A stretch of 64,000 nucleotides of DNA from Phallusia mammillata. Its lineage: Eukaryota > Chordata > Ascidiacea > Phlebobranchia > Ascidiidae. The stretch lies in assembly GCA_003260075.1 (NCBI GenBank), contig QLIY01000036.1:1-64000 (forward strand), given 5' to 3'. This document shows positions 61,701 through 64,000 of this stretch, one piece after another; position 1 is the stretch's first letter, and every line of letters starts with the position of its first letter. The notes under the pieces were generated by a model. It saw only the letters and a list, made by a program, of their open reading frames with translations, did not search any database and was not told the origin of the DNA. The position numbers and the translations under genes were made by a program.

Positions 61701-62586
61701 ACCACAACTTTTAGACCTATAAGGTCTGGAGAGCCGTTGGATAGGTACACTAACCTATAAGGCTCATCTCTCGTCACCAACTGCACTGAGGTAGAAACAG
61801 TGTTCACTGTCTACAGCTTATCATTCACTGGCTTGATGCCTTTACATTTTTTTTATTGTGGCTTGGTTTAAAATTATTGATGCTTACAACCGTAATGTCA
61901 CTTTATTATTATAGTTATGTTTAAATATCTTCGTGATATAACCCTTGATTTTTCGCAAATGTAAGGAGCAACTTTTTTTGCATGTATGAAGACATGTTAA
62001 TTGATGGTATTTATTCCAGAGGTCAGAGCAGAAACGATTGGGGACCAATATCAAAGTCACACAGAGTACAAACAAGACTACACAATTCCATGCCTGATAG
62101 GCGGATTGGCGCTAGTTTTCATGGCACTTCTGGCAGTTGTATGCTGGCGTAGACATGCCAAAAGGAAGCGTAAAGAGAAAAAACAACGTTGGTCCGAAAC
62201 GGTAAGATCAAAGAAGTAGAGCCACATAAAAATGTGGTAATCAATAACACGTGCGTCAGTTCAGGCCATGTAAGGGTAAACCTGGACACTCATACGCAAT
62301 ATATTTCAGGTTCATCACAGAAACTATTGAAATTGTTAGAAACAAGCCAAAACTTATAACTGCAGAGATACACGATCGCGTATTGTTGTGTCCTGTGTTT
62401 TTTAAAAGCTTTATTTGTTTGTGAGCAGAAATGTTGGTATCAAACCGATCTTTTCTCGATTGTTTAGGTATAAAATCTAAAAACGTACTTCAAACAGTAC
62501 AAATTCTTTTTTAGAATGAAAAACCCGATGTAAATGAAGACATCGCCTTGATTACAACGATGCATAGAAGAAATGAAACTCTTTAG
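55693..62586 (+). CDS. Unidentified type I single-pass membrane protein, Cys-rich ectodomain (7 exons, about 378 aa)
   Basis: Exons: 55693-55873, 57474-57624, 58484-58608, 60063-60251, 61428-61664, 62020-62201 and 62515-62586, giving 379 codons in phase. The signal peptide is MARTLTIVIFLLPTLGS. The ectodomain (to about 316) has 14 cysteines, including PECARFC and ICPTCNC, and N-glycosylation sequons (NRS, NVT, NCT). The membrane span at about 317-337 (LIGGLALVFMALLAVVC) is followed by a strongly basic stop-transfer (RRHAKRKRKEKKQR) and a tail of about 41 residues ending ITTMHRRNETL. I recognise no domain. The plan is that of a receptor or adhesion protein. The exon 3 acceptor is uncertain: the better-looking one (CTCACAG, 58461) puts the exon out of phase with exon 2, so I chose the weak AG at 58483. 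Part of exon 4 is duplicated upstream at 59944-60001. Confidence 0.65.
55874..57473 (+). other. Intron 1 of the type I membrane-protein gene
   Basis: 1.6 kb without recognisable genes or repeats. Confidence 0.5.
59898..60122 (+). repeat. 119-bp tandem duplication covering acceptor and 5' part of exon 4
   Basis: Units begin AGTCCTCTACTTTCACTGCA at 59898 and 60017. Each contains the acceptor TTTCTGTTTTAG and the codons for YYRYETICPEIKPSDKEVA. They are separated by 11 Gs (60002-60012). Only the second copy continues into the full exon. Confidence 0.9.
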
Positions 62587-62845
62587 CGCCAGACAGCGAG
62601 CAGTGTCAAAAACAACTTTCCGAATTTTGTAAATTGGCAATGCTGTGTTTTTCTTCGTCTCAAAAGGTTATCCCTAGATTTCTGAGCAGAGCTTGTATTG
62701 TACATTCTGGCGTGGCATGGTTTGGAAGAACGTTCTTTTTAATTCCACTGGTCTCTACCTTTTCAACAAAAGTCTCCATAACCCAATCGCGAAAGATTAG
62801 GTTTAATGAAGAAAGCTGTTATTACCGGAGGTTTACTGCCGTAAC

Positions 62846-63766
62846 CTACTTTACAACATTATCTACTAGATGTGTTGATGGCTTTCTATTACAAGAAACG
62901 AAGTAACGCCATTGCTTGCGAAACACAATGTTGTCGTAGTCATGTTTTGCTTTAACATCCTCCACAACGATATGCGCTAGCGTTTGCAGCGTATATAGAA
63001 GATATGTCAATATGTTTGGCCTTCTGGTAAAATATCGGGTTTCACCAATTATATAGCCTAGGTACACTGCTTGCTGAAAACAAAATACAAGTAGTTAAAA
63101 TGGTTTTGGCAGCATACAGTCAATGTGAACAACTTTTGAGCAAACTTACCATGACAATGTATCACTTGTGTGTTGGTGTGCTTGTCTGAAAATATCATTA
63201 AATAAGAACGTGAGATGTTGTTCCTTGTCACGTTTTGCAAAAGCAAGATCACAAATTTTATGTTTTTCAAACTTGATAAAATATGGTAAATACATCGTAA
63301 TGCAGAGGTTCCAAATCGCTGTTGCCATCACGGTCGTTTCAACTGTATTGGTTCGTAAACACCGCGGGCTGTTGATTTCAATAATCGCTTGGAAAAACGC
63401 AATCCATCACACCAAGACTGGCATAGTTAGCACATCCTATTATGTTACATGAGAAAATAAAAACAACAATTAAATTAGCGTTGGTGATTGGCTAAGGTGA
63501 TCACAACAGGAGTCAGAAAAGATGACCATAGAGTCATTAGAAAACGCTTTTCGTGGTAGCCACCTGTCGTTTCCGACAAATCAAAACAGAAGCATTGCTG
63601 GCAGAAAAGCGGAAGCAGACCCAGGCAAGAACAAAAGATAAATTACCGCCACGAGCTGTTTACGGTCTGTATTGGGCAAATGACCAGAGTGACCATTTCC
63701 TATAAAACTCAAGTAGCCCCAAGTCAACAATAAGAAAAACAGACAGGTTGTAAAACTAAACTCCAT
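62846..63766 (-). CDS. Candidate small secreted protein (2 exons, about 115 aa)
   Basis: Exon 1 (63647-63766) encodes MEFSFTTCLFFLLLTWGYL, a strong signal peptide, and ends in phase 0 at a GTAATT donor. The terminal exon (62846-63073) follows a good acceptor (TGTTTTCAG), is also in phase 0 and reads YLGYIIGETRYFTRRPNI and NIVFRKQWRYFVSCNRKP before TAG. No domain is recognised. A further open frame at about 63135-63331 ends at an excellent donor (GTAAGT) but does not join the terminal exon in phase, so the true structure may differ. A sequence related to the end of exon 1 (SLPSLSNTEPG) lies upstream at about 63900 on the same strand. Confidence 0.33.
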
Positions 63767-64000
63767 TTATTGAAAATATGGACGGAAAAAATTACCTGAT
63801 TTTTAGACCTTGAGAATAAAACTGTGTCACAAATCCAAATTAATAACCAGATGGCTAATAGACGTTCCCCAATCCGTAAAAATAAACGGCAAGGAGCATT
63901 ACAGTGCCTGGTTCTGTATTGGACAATGACGGAAGTGACACATTCATGTACCTAAATTAGGCAACAAATCATAATCACACGTCATCGATTTTCTTCAGAC
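63767..64000. other. Right edge, nothing certain
   Basis: Holds a short minus-strand segment resembling the end of the upstream candidate's exon 1 (about 63890-63950). Too short to interpret. Confidence 0.3.

Noticed and set aside
62634-62906. 90-residue plus-strand open frame after the membrane-protein gene
   Set aside because: It follows the stop codon of that gene and partly lies opposite a better minus-strand candidate exon.

Overview
The window is eukaryotic nuclear DNA: AT-rich, genes split into many short exons with GT-AG introns (two are only 59 and 61 bp), long non-coding stretches and several hAT-type non-autonomous transposons. The protein content (a Bicaudal-C orthologue, collagen/fibrinogen-domain lectin-like proteins, LCCL and EGF modules) indicates an invertebrate deuterostome. 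I favour an ascidian tunicate (Ciona- or Phallusia-like), but this is inference from gene content and intron style.

Left third (1-16.7 kb): the 5' half of Bicaudal-C (BICC1) on the minus strand. Five exons are recognisable, with a 12.4 kb third intron that may hide unidentified exons. Next (18.5-20.4 kb) is a phase-consistent six-exon minus-strand gene for an unknown secreted protein, then about 5.4 kb in which I see no gene.

Centre (25.8-52.0 kb): a tandem cluster of six fibrinogen-related-domain (FReD) genes plus debris. All share one FReD exon cassette (146-97-97-65-245 nt, with fixed phases) joined to three different front ends. Gene A (minus) is secreted LCCL-LCCL-EGF-EGF-FReD. Genes B, D and E (plus) are type II membrane proteins with coiled-coil stalks, with or without a short collagen segment. 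Genes C (minus), F and G (plus) are secreted ficolin-like collagen-FReD proteins. D, E and F, and probably A, look intact. B and G carry disabling lesions. C is frameshifted by a poly-G tract that may be an assembly error. An orphan last FReD exon and an orphan half LCCL exon are further relics. The set reads as a birth-and-death, exon-shuffling lectin locus. A role in recognition or immunity is inference from the ficolin/FIBCD1-like architecture.

Right (53.6-62.6 kb): a seven-exon plus-strand gene for an unrecognised single-pass type I membrane protein with a Cys-rich ectodomain and a basic cytoplasmic tail. Its promoter and first exon are tandemly duplicated. At the far right is a weak two-exon candidate for a small secreted protein (minus).

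Repeats include two hAT MITEs stacked at the same target site, two other complete hAT MITEs and one hAT end at the left edge, a palindromic element with a hammerhead-like core, and six poly-G runs, all on the plus strand, several at duplication junctions (possibly assembly artefacts).
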